Positions 1-6,403 of a stretch of DNA of 13,531 nt are shown in pieces. The notes under the pieces were generated by a model. That model saw only the letters and a list, made by a program, of their open reading frames with translations, searched no databases and was not told the origin of the DNA. How positions within the stretch are numbered: position 1 is the first letter of the stretch; each line of letters starts with the position of its first letter. The stretch is from Myxococcales bacterium UBA1238. GTDB lineage: Bacteria > Myxococcota_A > Bradymonadia > UBA7976 > UBA1532. A program made the translations under genes and the position numbers. Location: contig DBWM01000017.1 in the NCBI GenBank assembly GCA_002309015.1, positions 1 to 13,531 of the forward strand. Reading direction: 5' to 3'.

Positions 1-1247
1 GCACCACCGACGCGGACATCGACGGCTCCATTTCTGACGGCTCCATCTCCGACGGCGGCGAAGTTTCGGCCTGTCAGGACAAGCTTTCTTCCGTCTGCGG
101 TGAAATTTGTTCGCTCAGCAGCCAGGATGTGAGCCAGCTCTGCAGCGACGAAACGAAATGGGACAAGATCCAGGCCCTCACTGCTGCGGCACAATGCCAG
201 GACTTGCTGAGCCGCGATTTTGGGATGAACATCGCCTGTGGCGTTTCCTGCGAAAGCGTCTGCGCAAACGCCGACATTTGCGCCGAAGCCTGCGGCATCG
301 ATGGCAGCATCAAATCGGATTGTATGGACAAATGCACCCCTGAGAACGCCTCGGAAATCGCCTCGCTCATTTCAAACAGGCAATGCGCCGATCTGATGAC
401 CGAGCTGGTGATCCTCGGCGTCTCCTGCGGCTCGACGTCCTGCGATGACGCCTGCGCCGACGGGAATCTCCACTACTGCGCCAGCAGCTGCGGCGTCAGC
501 GACATCGCCTCAACCTGCACCGCCCAATGCAACAGCTCAAACGTGGACCGGCTCACGAACCATATCCTCAGCATGCAATGCAGCAACGTGATGGACGATC
601 TGAACGTGAGCGGCGCCCAATGCCCGCATTCGAGCGCCTGTGAAACCGCCTGCGAATCGATCGACCAGGTCTGCAGCAATCGTTGCGGCATCGAAGGCGC
701 CATGGACGAATGCCTGACGGCCTGCAGCGACAATAACGCATCTCAGATCAGCGAACTCATCAAAACCGAAAAATGCAGTGATCTGATGAGCCTGCTGTCG
801 ATCTCCGGCGCAACCTGCCGCAGTCCCAAATGTGACGAGATCTGCACCAAGGATTACCTGACCGTTTGCGCCGCCGCCTGCAACGCGACAGGCGAATCGC
901 TCACTCCACAGTCTTGCCTCAATGGCTGCACCGATCAAAACGTGGACCAGCTTGCCGATTATCTCGACAACAACCTGTGCGACAATGTGATCTACACCAT
1001 CACCGGCAACATTTATAAGGATATAGCCCCCTGCAGCGAAGTCCATGTCAATGACTGCCAGACCATCTGCGCCTCCGCCGAAGTCAGCTACTGCGCCCAG
1101 CAATGTGAATCGTCCAACTTTACTGCGATTTGCACTGCGGCCTGCAATGACGCGAATCCTCACCGACGCGCCATGATCCAGAAGTATGCCAGCGAGCGGA
1201 ACTGCAATGAGCTCGCCGGTTACATGATGACCGGCTGCGAGCCGTAA
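1..1247 (+). CDS. Cysteine-rich modular secreted protein, 5'-truncated by window edge
   Basis: The reading frame is open from base 3, so the true start lies upstream of the window; it ends with TAA at 1245-1247. The visible part (about 414 residues) begins with the acidic linker TTDADIDGS and two short DGSIS-type units. It continues with six tandem cysteine modules and ends in a short tail, CEP. The visible part has 46 cysteines, an even number. Each full module carries three CX3C pairs, then a 16-residue helix-like stretch, then two further cysteines. The 3' neighbour at 1378 has the same linker, the same modules and the same ending (SCEP), so the two are tandem paralogs; by analogy this one is probably also an exported lipoprotein, though its N-terminus is not visible. 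I do not recognise a named family. Function is unknown; a disulfide-stabilised extracellular or surface role is inferred. One cysteine pair is missing in the first module. Confidence 0.85.
   Translation, partial: TTDADIDGSISDGSISDGGEVSACQDKLSSVCGEICSLSSQDVSQLCSDETKWDKIQALTAAAQCQDLLSRDFGMNIACGVSCESVCANADICAEACGIDGSIKSDCMDKCTPENASEIASLISNRQCADLMTELVILGVSCGSTSCDDACADGNLHYCASSCGVSDIASTCTAQCNSSNVDRLTNHILSMQCSNVMDDLNVSGAQCPHSSACETACESIDQVCSNRCGIEGAMDECLTACSDNNASQISELIKTEKCSDLMSLLSISGATCRSPKCDEICTKDYLTVCAAACNATGESLTPQSCLNGCTDQNVDQLADYLDNNLCDNVIYTITGNIYKDIAPCSEVHVNDCQTICASAEVSYCAQQCESSNFTAICTAACNDANPHRRAMIQKYASERNCNELAGYMMTGCEP
3..59 (+). repeat. Partial acidic DADIDGS/DGSIS linker repeat
   Basis: The codons read TTDADIDGS followed by ISDGSISDGG, the last units of an acidic low-complexity linker like the one at 1534-1716 in the neighbouring paralog. 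The units here have decayed to 4-5 residues. The array probably continues upstream of the window. Confidence 0.6.
72..1238 (+). repeat. Six tandem eight-cysteine modules (protein-level repeat)
   Basis: With the cysteines numbered c1-c8, the module is c1-x3-c2-x(5-7)-c3-x3-c4-x(8-11)-c5-x3-c6-x(16-19)-c7-x(10-17)-c8, with 3-7 residues to the next module. The spacing c6 to c7 is exactly 16 in most copies and an Asn sits four residues after c6 in nearly all of them, as for a helix cap. Module 1 (72-239) has only six cysteines: c1 is absent and c6 is Thr (codon 153-155). Modules 2-6 have all eight. The C-terminal end of the protein coincides with c8 of the last module, so this phase is the natural one. 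Confidence 0.8.
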
Positions 1248-1377
1248 GCCGCGACGTTTTTGCCGATCGACGCAAATGGAAACCATTCACCATCGCGAAA
1301 TGGCGCCTCCGGGTTCGAACTTTCCTGATCTCTACTGACCTCTACTGCCAACCCATCCATGTTGTAAGGTGTGAAAA

Positions 1378-3522
1378 TTGAAGAAGACAGCTGCAATCCT
1401 TTTTTCCCTTTTGGCATTTGCGCTCTCTGCCTGTGACGACGACGATAACGACAACGGCAACGACAACGACCAGGATGCCACTCTGTCCAAAGCGGATGGA
1501 TCCGCTGACGGCGCAGCTGGTGCTGACGGCTCTGCGACCGATGCAGACATCGACGGCTCTGTCACCGACGCAGACATCGACGGCAGCACCACCGACGCTT
1601 CCATCGACGGCTCTACGACCGATGCAGACATCGACGGCTCTGTCACCGATGCAGACATCGACGGCTCTGTCACCGATGCAGATATCGACGGCTCTACGAC
1701 CGACGCAGACATCGACGATCTCCCCTGCAGCTCAGCCTGCGCCAAAGCTTATGACTGCGCCCGTACCTGCGGATATGACACCAACGAAAATTTCCCCGAC
1801 ATCTGCGAAGCGCATTGCACGCCTCAAAACGCAGTTCAAATCTCGGAACTCATCGCAAACAAACAATGCGGCGAATTCTTCGATCTCTTAGGCATGCCGG
1901 GCCGCGACTGTCCCAACTGCACGGAGATCTGCAATCACGCCGAATCCTGCGATCTCTCCTGCCACCCGGCTTCAAGTGCGAAGGAAGCCTGCCAGCAAAC
2001 CTGTCAAATCAGCGATGCCCCGGATCTCGTCTCCCTCGAATGCGAAGAATTATTGCCCGCATTGGGGATCACCGAATTCCAATGCCCGAGATCAGGTGTA
2101 GGGGAAGCCTGCCTGGCCGCCTGCAGTCAGATGGGCGTCTGCGATCACGCCTGCAGCGAGATTCCCAGGGGCACCTTCTTCATCGAATGCGCCAACCGCT
2201 GCAACCAACTGACCATCGATCGCATTGAGCAGGACATCGAAACGCTCAAATGCGACGATTTGGCCACATTGTTTGGTTACCGGCACGCAAACTGCGGGGC
2301 TACCCTTTGCGATTCGGCCTGCGCCAACGTGGAAACCTATGCCGACTATTGCGGCATCGAATCGCTCATCCCCGACTGCAACCTTCAATGCACCGCGAAC
2401 AACGCTGCGCGAATTGCAGATCTGATTTCGGCCGGTTCTGCCAGCAGCCTGCTTTCCATCCTGGATCCCGACAACCCCAACCCCACCTGCGACGACTGCA
2501 GCAGCTTCTGCAACTCGGATATGCTCCTTTATTGCGAGATGTCCTGCGATCACGCCGTGACCAGCTACTGCAGCAACAACTGCAACGCCGACAACATCCA
2601 GGCGCTCAGCGAAAAAGCCCTCGCGGGCGATTGCGAAGGCATCATCCATCTGCTCAATCCGAGCTCCGTCGTCCCGAGCGCCAGCGCCACAAAGGCGCTT
2701 CCACCCCTTTGCGAACTGGGCAAGGTGCCCGGATGCTTCGATGTCTGCACCCAAATGGGCGATATCTGCCATCACGGCTGCATCGAGAGCTCGAGCACCA
2801 TCGCTGAGAAATGCATGGGCTATTGCAACAACGAGCAGATCGTCCATCTCTGGGATGAAGCCGGACATCCTCAATGCGACGTCTTCTTTGGGGAGATCGG
2901 GTTTACCTGCACGCCCGCAGAATGCGAGACCGCCTGTTACAGCCTGAGCGCCTGCGCCAACGCCTGCGGCATCACCAGACCCCTGAACGATACCTGCATC
3001 GAAAAATGCAATTCCGGCAACATCGATGCGATTACCGCTCATATTGATCACAACCAGTGCAGCGATCTGATGACCGATTTGGGGATCACGGGGGTCACGT
3101 GCGACTCCGTGCTGACCGACTGCAACCGGGCCTGCACCGGACTTGAAACCTGTGCCAGCGCCTGCAACTTTGACGCCCGTTCGCTCCAAACCGAATGCCT
3201 CGGCATCTGCAATTCTCAAAACGCATGGGAGATCGCCAAAGAGATCCAGGAGAATCGCTGCAGCGATTTGATGTATACCCTGCTCAACATCCCGCCGGTA
3301 CAATCCACCTGCAGCACCGACGCCTGCCAGAACTTTTGCAACTCCGACGACATCGCCTACTGCGCCGCCCCCGATCAATGCAACTCGAGTAACCTTGCAT
3401 CGATCTGCAAATCTGCTTGCAACGTTGCGACGGAAAGCGACCGCGCGACGATGGAATCTCTCGCCAGTCAACACAAATGCGCTGAACTCGCCGATCTTTT
3501 GATGATCAGCTGCGAACCGTAA
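1378..3522 (+). CDS. Cysteine-rich modular lipoprotein with acidic nonapeptide linker
   Basis: This gene encodes 714 residues from a TTG start at 1378. An in-frame TGA lies two codons upstream (1372-1374), so TTG is the first possible start, and AAGG at 1366-1369 is a suitable ribosome site. Residues 1-19 form a lipoprotein signal peptide (KK, hydrophobic core, lipobox LSAC with Cys19). A very acidic D/N-rich spacer follows, then seven DADIDGS units (about residues 53-113), then nine eight-cysteine modules (about 117-712) ending SCEP. Mature modules hold 70 cysteines, an even number besides the lipidated Cys19. Module 4 lacks two: Tyr321 stands at c3 and Ala355 at c7. The lipobox and disulfide-type modules place it outside the cytoplasm, probably anchored in the outer membrane with the modules projecting out on the acidic stalk; that topology is inference. 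It is a tandem paralog of the upstream gene, 130 bases away. No family name is recognised; binding or adhesion are only possibilities. Confidence 0.88.
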   Translation: MKKTAAILFSLLAFALSACDDDDNDNGNDNDQDATLSKADGSADGAAGADGSATDADIDGSVTDADIDGSTTDASIDGSTTDADIDGSVTDADIDGSVTDADIDGSTTDADIDDLPCSSACAKAYDCARTCGYDTNENFPDICEAHCTPQNAVQISELIANKQCGEFFDLLGMPGRDCPNCTEICNHAESCDLSCHPASSAKEACQQTCQISDAPDLVSLECEELLPALGITEFQCPRSGVGEACLAACSQMGVCDHACSEIPRGTFFIECANRCNQLTIDRIEQDIETLKCDDLATLFGYRHANCGATLCDSACANVETYADYCGIESLIPDCNLQCTANNAARIADLISAGSASSLLSILDPDNPNPTCDDCSSFCNSDMLLYCEMSCDHAVTSYCSNNCNADNIQALSEKALAGDCEGIIHLLNPSSVVPSASATKALPPLCELGKVPGCFDVCTQMGDICHHGCIESSSTIAEKCMGYCNNEQIVHLWDEAGHPQCDVFFGEIGFTCTPAECETACYSLSACANACGITRPLNDTCIEKCNSGNIDAITAHIDHNQCSDLMTDLGITGVTCDSVLTDCNRACTGLETCASACNFDARSLQTECLGICNSQNAWEIAKEIQENRCSDLMYTLLNIPPVQSTCSTDACQNFCNSDDIAYCAAPDQCNSSNLASICKSACNVATESDRATMESLASQHKCAELADLLMISCEP
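1534..1716 (+). repeat. 27-bp tandem repeat encoding (x)TDADIDGS nonapeptides
   Basis: Six complete 27-bp units start at 1534, 1561, 1588, 1615, 1642 and 1669, and a seventh partial unit runs from 1696 to 1716. They encode ATDADIDGS, VTDADIDGS, TTDASIDGS, TTDADIDGS and so on. Units 4-6 are nearly identical in DNA, so the array is recent or kept uniform by recombination and may vary in copy number between strains. Each unit holds DxDxDG, the pattern of calcium-binding loops, except unit 3 where Ser replaces one Asp. Confidence 0.9.
1726..3513 (+). repeat. Nine tandem eight-cysteine modules (protein-level repeat)
   Basis: These are the same modules as in the upstream paralog: three CX3C pairs, usually 16 residues, then c7 and c8 usually 13 apart (range 10-25). 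Module 1 begins directly after the acidic linker at CSSAC, and module 9 ends at the last cysteine of the protein. Eight modules have all eight cysteines. Module 4 has six (Tyr at codon 2338-2340, Ala at 2440-2442). In module 9 the second pair is spaced x4 instead of x3. The tail of module 5 has a Ser/Ala/Pro-rich insertion before c8. Confidence 0.8.
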
Positions 3523-3534
3523 GTTCGCTCTCGG

Positions 3535-3594
3535 GGAGCTTGCAGCCGGTGCAACAGCGAGCCCATTTTGGGAGAAGCTCCGCTGAACGTTTTT
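3535..3594 (+). terminator. Possible transcription terminator between convergent genes
   Basis: GGAGCTT (3535-3541) can pair with AAGCTCC (3575-3581). The enclosed sequence can form a small inner hairpin, TTGCA/TGCAA (3540-3544 with 3550-3554, sharing two bases with the outer stem) or CCCA/TGGG. A run of five T follows at 3590-3594 and six T at 3602-3607. The T-run is about nine bases from the stem, so it is not a textbook intrinsic terminator. The place is right: just after the stop of the lipoprotein gene and before the convergent minus-strand gene. Confidence 0.35.
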
Positions 3595-3613
3595 GACCTG
3601 CTTTTTTAAACGC

Positions 3614-4084
3614 TCATGCCTCGCCTTCCTCCTCGCCTTCCTCCGGGTTTTCGATCGCCTCCAGAATCTCCGTCAGCGGGAATTCCGTGTAGATCGCCTG
3701 CAGGATCGCGGGGAGATATTGCGACATGAGGGCAAAGTTGGTCTCGAGCGCCGTCTCGATCTGCAGCGGATCGAACTCCGCCTCGCCCAGATTCAGGCCC
3801 GTGCGCACGCGGCATTCGCCGGAATCGAAATTGAGCTCGAAGCAGCCGGCGGGAAGTCCGCAGTTGATGCGCGTGCAGATCTCGCTCACCCGGGCCCTGC
3901 GCGTCTCGGAGGCGTAGACGGGGCAAACACCGTAAAACACCAGGTAACCGAGCTCCTCTTCGAGCCACACGCGCCCTTCCCAGGCCGCCTCTTCGCTCAC
4001 AAACGCGATCCTGATCTCGCCGTCGTCCTCCACATGGTGATGCCAGGGCGACGCTTCTAAAATCTGCAGCAACTCCTCGCGCAT
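3614..4084 (-). CDS. YbjN-domain protein (type III secretion chaperone-like fold)
   Basis: The gene encodes 156 residues from ATG at 4082-4084 (MREELLQILEAS). The frame is open further upstream, but this ATG has GAGGGG five to ten bases before it and starts one base after the mazG stop (TAA A ATG), so translation is probably coupled. The pattern fits the YbjN family: an N-terminal helix, an acidic strand region ending in the hydrophobic GYLVFYGVCP, then a helix with RINCGLPAGCFELN (matching the family's ln-x-N-x-x-l-x-x-G-x-F block). After that come the strand ECRVRTGLNL and a long C-terminal helix (about residues 100-140). It ends in an acidic Glu/Gly tail. YbjN proteins are small, probably cytoplasmic and adaptor-like, with no enzymatic role established. 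The mazG linkage gives no direct functional clue. Family call fairly sure, function open. Confidence 0.8.
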   Translation of the reverse strand: MREELLQILEASPWHHHVEDDGEIRIAFVSEEAAWEGRVWLEEELGYLVFYGVCPVYASETRRARVSEICTRINCGLPAGCFELNFDSGECRVRTGLNLGEAEFDPLQIETALETNFALMSQYLPAILQAIYTEFPLTEILEAIENPEEGEEEGEA

Positions 4085-4085
4085 T

Positions 4086-4892
4086 TTACCCCTCGCTCGA
4101 TCCGTCCTTAAGCGCCCGCTTGGCCGCATGCCAGCGTTCGTCGAGCGCATCGTCGCTTAAATCCTCTACCCGCAGGCCCTCCGCCAGGATCCCCGCCTCC
4201 AGATGACGAAACCGCGCTTCAAACCGCGCAGACGCCCGCCGCAGCGACGCCTCGGGATCGATCTTTAAATGTCTCGAGACGTTGACCACCGAAAACAAAA
4301 GATCGCCCAGCTCATGATCGATCGCCTCGGGATCGCCCTGATCGATCGCCTCACAAAGCTCATCCCGCTCCTCGTCGAGTTTTTGAAGCACGCCCGAAAG
4401 CTCGCGCCAGTCAAAGCCCGCCCCCGAAGCCTTCTCGCCCAGGCGACGCGCCAAAAGCAACGCCGGCATCGCGTGGGGAATCCCGTCGAGCGCGCTCTTT
4501 CGCCCGCTCTCTTTGGCTTTGATGCGCCCCCACAGGCGATCGAGGGTCTGGGCATCGGCCGTTTCGTTCGTTTCCGGCGCCTGAGCCTCGGATCCAAACA
4601 AATGCGGATGACGGCGGATCATCTTTGAGGCGGCCGCTTCGGCCACATCCGAAAGCCCAAACGCGCCCTCTTCGCTGCGGATTTGTGACTGCATCGCAAT
4701 CTGCAGCAAAAGATCGCCCAGCTCGTCGCGATGCGCCATCGCTTCGCCCCGCTCGAGCGCCTCGATCACCTCGTAAGTTTCTTCAATCAAATAAGGCCGC
4801 AGGGTTTCGAGGGTCTGGGCTTTGTCCCAGGGACAGCCGTCTTTGGCCCGCAGGCGCGCGACCACTTCCATCAACTTTAAAAAAGCGTCCAT
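4086..4892 (-). CDS. mazG: MazG nucleoside triphosphate pyrophosphohydrolase
   Basis: The gene encodes 268 residues, about the length of two-domain E. coli MazG. MazG hydrolyses NTPs and dNTPs to the monophosphate and pyrophosphate, as house-cleaning of the nucleotide pool. Domain 1 has the hallmark GCPWDKAQTLETLRPYL (residues 19-35), metal ligands EExxE at 37-41 and ELGD at 57-60, then KMIRRHPHLFG (90-100). Domain 2 has GIPHAMPALLLARRL (137-151), GFDW (159-162), EExxE at 174-178 and ELGD at 194-197, so both helical domains keep the acidic sets. I chose ATG at 4890-4892 because GGAG lies seven bases upstream; an in-frame TTG at 4904 would add four residues and bury that site. It is the first gene of a minus-strand pair with the YbjN-like gene and diverges from the gene at 4970, sharing a 77-base intergenic region. 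Confidence 0.95.
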   Translation of the reverse strand: MDAFLKLMEVVARLRAKDGCPWDKAQTLETLRPYLIEETYEVIEALERGEAMAHRDELGDLLLQIAMQSQIRSEEGAFGLSDVAEAAASKMIRRHPHLFGSEAQAPETNETADAQTLDRLWGRIKAKESGRKSALDGIPHAMPALLLARRLGEKASGAGFDWRELSGVLQKLDEERDELCEAIDQGDPEAIDHELGDLLFSVVNVSRHLKIDPEASLRRASARFEARFRHLEAGILAEGLRVEDLSDDALDERWHAAKRALKDGSSEG

Positions 4893-4918
4893 TTTGAGCT
4901 CCAAATTTTGAAAAAGCG

Positions 4919-4947
4919 TTCACCTCAATGGCGCGTTTTTGTAGGAT
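4919..4947 (+). promoter_or_regulatory. Sigma70-type promoter for secreted-protein/matrixin operon
   Basis: TTCACC (4919-4924) and TAGGAT (4942-4947) are separated by 17 bases; each matches the sigma70 consensus at four of six positions. The predicted start near 4954 leaves a leader of about 16 bases containing AAGGAAG just before the ATG at 4970. It lies in the divergent space with mazG. Confidence 0.6.
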
Positions 4948-4969
4948 GCTGCATTTGAAGGAAGACCGC

Positions 4970-5539
4970 ATGAAAAAACAACTCCTCCGCTTCACGCTTT
5001 GCTCGGCCGCAGCGCTCGCGACTTTGACGCAGGCTGCCCCGGCTTCGGCCACCCTCATGAAGGCCGAGTCGCTTCAAGGCTTACAAAATCGCGCAACCCA
5101 CATCGTCTTAGGCCGCGTCGTCGAGCTCAAAACCGCCTACGAAGAGGGGCGCATCGTCACTTACGTTACTCTTCAGGTGGAACAGAGCTTCAAAGGCGAA
5201 AAAACCGAACGCTGCACCCTCTACACCCCCGGCGGCCGCTGGAACGGCATCGGCCAAAAAGCCCTGGGCATGGCCGAATTCACCTTAAACGAGCGGGTTC
5301 TGGTCTTTCTGGAGCCGCGAAAAACCGCAAAAGATCAATATCGAGTCTTAAAGGGCGCCATGGGCAAGCTGAGCGTCAGCGAAGACGGCCTGGTCACGCG
5401 CGATCTCTCCGGCATCTCGATCATCGATGAAGCGGGCGGTCTCAAACCCGCTGATCTTCGCACAAGCTGGACGCTCGATGAATTTGCGCGCGAGCTCACC
5501 CTTTCTCCCGAACGCCTGAATCCTTTGGAACAGCGATGA
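4970..5539 (+). CDS. Secreted protein of unknown function, paired with matrixin protease
   Basis: The gene encodes 189 residues from ATG 4970, preceded by AAGGAAG; an in-frame ATG at 4928 lies upstream of and overlapping the -10 box and is rejected. Residues 1-27 are a Sec signal peptide (MKKQLLRF, hydrophobic core, cleavage after ASA). The mature part is probably mainly beta: strands IVLGRVVEL and VTYVTLQVEQSFKG, then a conserved-looking core from GGRWNGIGQ (about residues 88-96) through GMAEFTLNERVLVFLEP and YRVLKGAMGKL, and a helical tail. Proteins with this pattern (ATxIVxGxV, KG, GG-x3-G-x-GQ, FxxxExVLVFL) are, to my recollection, common beside matrixins in myxobacteria. Here the stop codon overlaps the protease start (ATGA), which supports a joint role such as inhibitor, chaperone or substrate. 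The function is inference; a TIMP-like beta-barrel is conceivable but not shown. Only one mature cysteine is present. Confidence 0.8.
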   Translation: MKKQLLRFTLCSAAALATLTQAAPASATLMKAESLQGLQNRATHIVLGRVVELKTAYEEGRIVTYVTLQVEQSFKGEKTERCTLYTPGGRWNGIGQKALGMAEFTLNERVLVFLEPRKTAKDQYRVLKGAMGKLSVSEDGLVTRDLSGISIIDEAGGLKPADLRTSWTLDEFARELTLSPERLNPLEQR

Positions 5540-6339
5540 TCCGCATCCTTTTTTGGCTTTGCGCACTGCTCTGCGCCTCACAATCCTTTGCTTACGTGCG
5601 CACCACCGCCCAGGACGGCTCGCCCATCCGCTGGCTCGAACGCGAAATCTACTGGTTCCTGCACGAATCCGGCACCCAATATCTGCCCTTCACCGAACTC
5701 GAACCCGCCGCGCGCGCATCCTTCGAAACCTGGAACGCCGTCGAATGCAGCGATTTCCTGTTTCACTACGAAGGCACGACCGACGACGATCACGTGGGCT
5801 ATCTGATTTCGGGAGAAAACGCCAACGTGGTGCGCTTCGTGCCCGCCGATCAATGGGACAACGACAGCGAGATTGCGGGCCTGACCACCGTCACCTACTG
5901 CCTCGAAAAACAAGGCCGCCTCTGCCCCTTCGTGGGCCGCATTCTCGACAGCGACATGGAGCTGAACGAATCCTTCCATTTCACCACCAGCAGCACGGAG
6001 CCGCAGTTCGACATCCAGAACACGATCACCCATGAAGTGGGACATATTTTAGGCCTCGAACATGCGCCCGATCCCGAATCGACCATGTTTGCCTCCGCCC
6101 CCTACGGCGAACTCTCCAAAAGGAGCCTGAGCCAGGACGACATCGACGGCATCTGCGCGATTTACCCCAAAGGCGTGCCCGATCCCGAAGCGCCCTCCTA
6201 CGAAAACGACGGCTGCAGCCTCACCCGCAATCCCCGCCTGCCCTGCTGGATGCTCGCCTGTTTCCTCCTGTTGCCCCTCGGTCTGCGCAAGTCCCCACGC
6301 CCGTTTTCATTGCCGCCCTCAAAGCGCCCGTTTATTTAA
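5536..6339 (+). CDS. Matrixin-like zinc metalloprotease with MYXO-CTERM-like tail
   Basis: The gene encodes 267 residues, starting inside the previous stop (ATGA, 5536-5539). Residues 1-19 are a signal peptide ending SFA. The catalytic motif HEVGHILGLEH (residues 166-176) gives the zinc ligands His166, His170, His176 and the catalytic Glu167 of metzincins. A Met-turn follows in STMFAS (Met184), and DDIDGICAIYP closes the domain, as in M10 matrixins. No propeptide cysteine switch is evident; how it is kept inactive is unclear. Residues 226-255 contain GCS (Cys227), a hydrophobic stretch with Trp238 and a basic RKSPR, resembling the MYXO-CTERM sorting signal that myxosortase cleaves to leave a surface-lipidated cysteine. 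Unusually the protein runs on about a dozen residues past the basic cluster. Likely a cell-surface or secreted protease acting with the upstream protein. Protease call is sure; the anchor is probable. Confidence 0.92.
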   Translation: MIRILFWLCALLCASQSFAYVRTTAQDGSPIRWLEREIYWFLHESGTQYLPFTELEPAARASFETWNAVECSDFLFHYEGTTDDDHVGYLISGENANVVRFVPADQWDNDSEIAGLTTVTYCLEKQGRLCPFVGRILDSDMELNESFHFTTSSTEPQFDIQNTITHEVGHILGLEHAPDPESTMFASAPYGELSKRSLSQDDIDGICAIYPKGVPDPEAPSYENDGCSLTRNPRLPCWMLACFLLLPLGLRKSPRPFSLPPSKRPFI

Positions 6340-6344
6340 ATCCA

Positions 6345-6373
6345 TTGAAAATCGCATGCTTTTCTGCTAAGTG
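6345..6373 (+). promoter_or_regulatory. Weak candidate promoter for the SNF2 helicase gene
   Basis: TTGAAA (6345-6350) matches the -35 consensus at five of six positions. The best-spaced downstream element is TGC-TAAGTG (6365-6373), which has a TG two bases before a poor -10. The initiation codon follows about 30 bases later. The -35 is convincing, the -10 is not. Confidence 0.35.
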
Positions 6374-6403
6374 CGGCGGCTTTCCAAGCTCTTAGAGGGG
6401 AAT

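Noticed and set aside
1232..1261. Terminator after the first cysteine-rich gene (CGGCT/AGCCG then five T)
   Set aside because: The stem is only 5 bp, lies within the last codons, and the T-run is 12 bases away; a promoter-less tandem paralog follows, so readthrough is possible.
537..1286. Long minus-strand open frame opposite the first cysteine-rich gene
   Set aside because: A shadow of the biased codon use of the plus-strand gene; low-complexity Gly/Ala/Val protein with no signal or motif. The same holds for 2092-3474 on the minus strand.
1330..1347. Ten-base-spaced direct repeat CTCTACTG upstream of the lipoprotein gene
   Set aside because: Only two short copies with no promoter element in place around them; may be chance.
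4893..4969. Minus-strand promoter for mazG in the divergent spacer
   Set aside because: TTGAGG and CAAAAT-like elements exist but none pair at proper spacing; not called.
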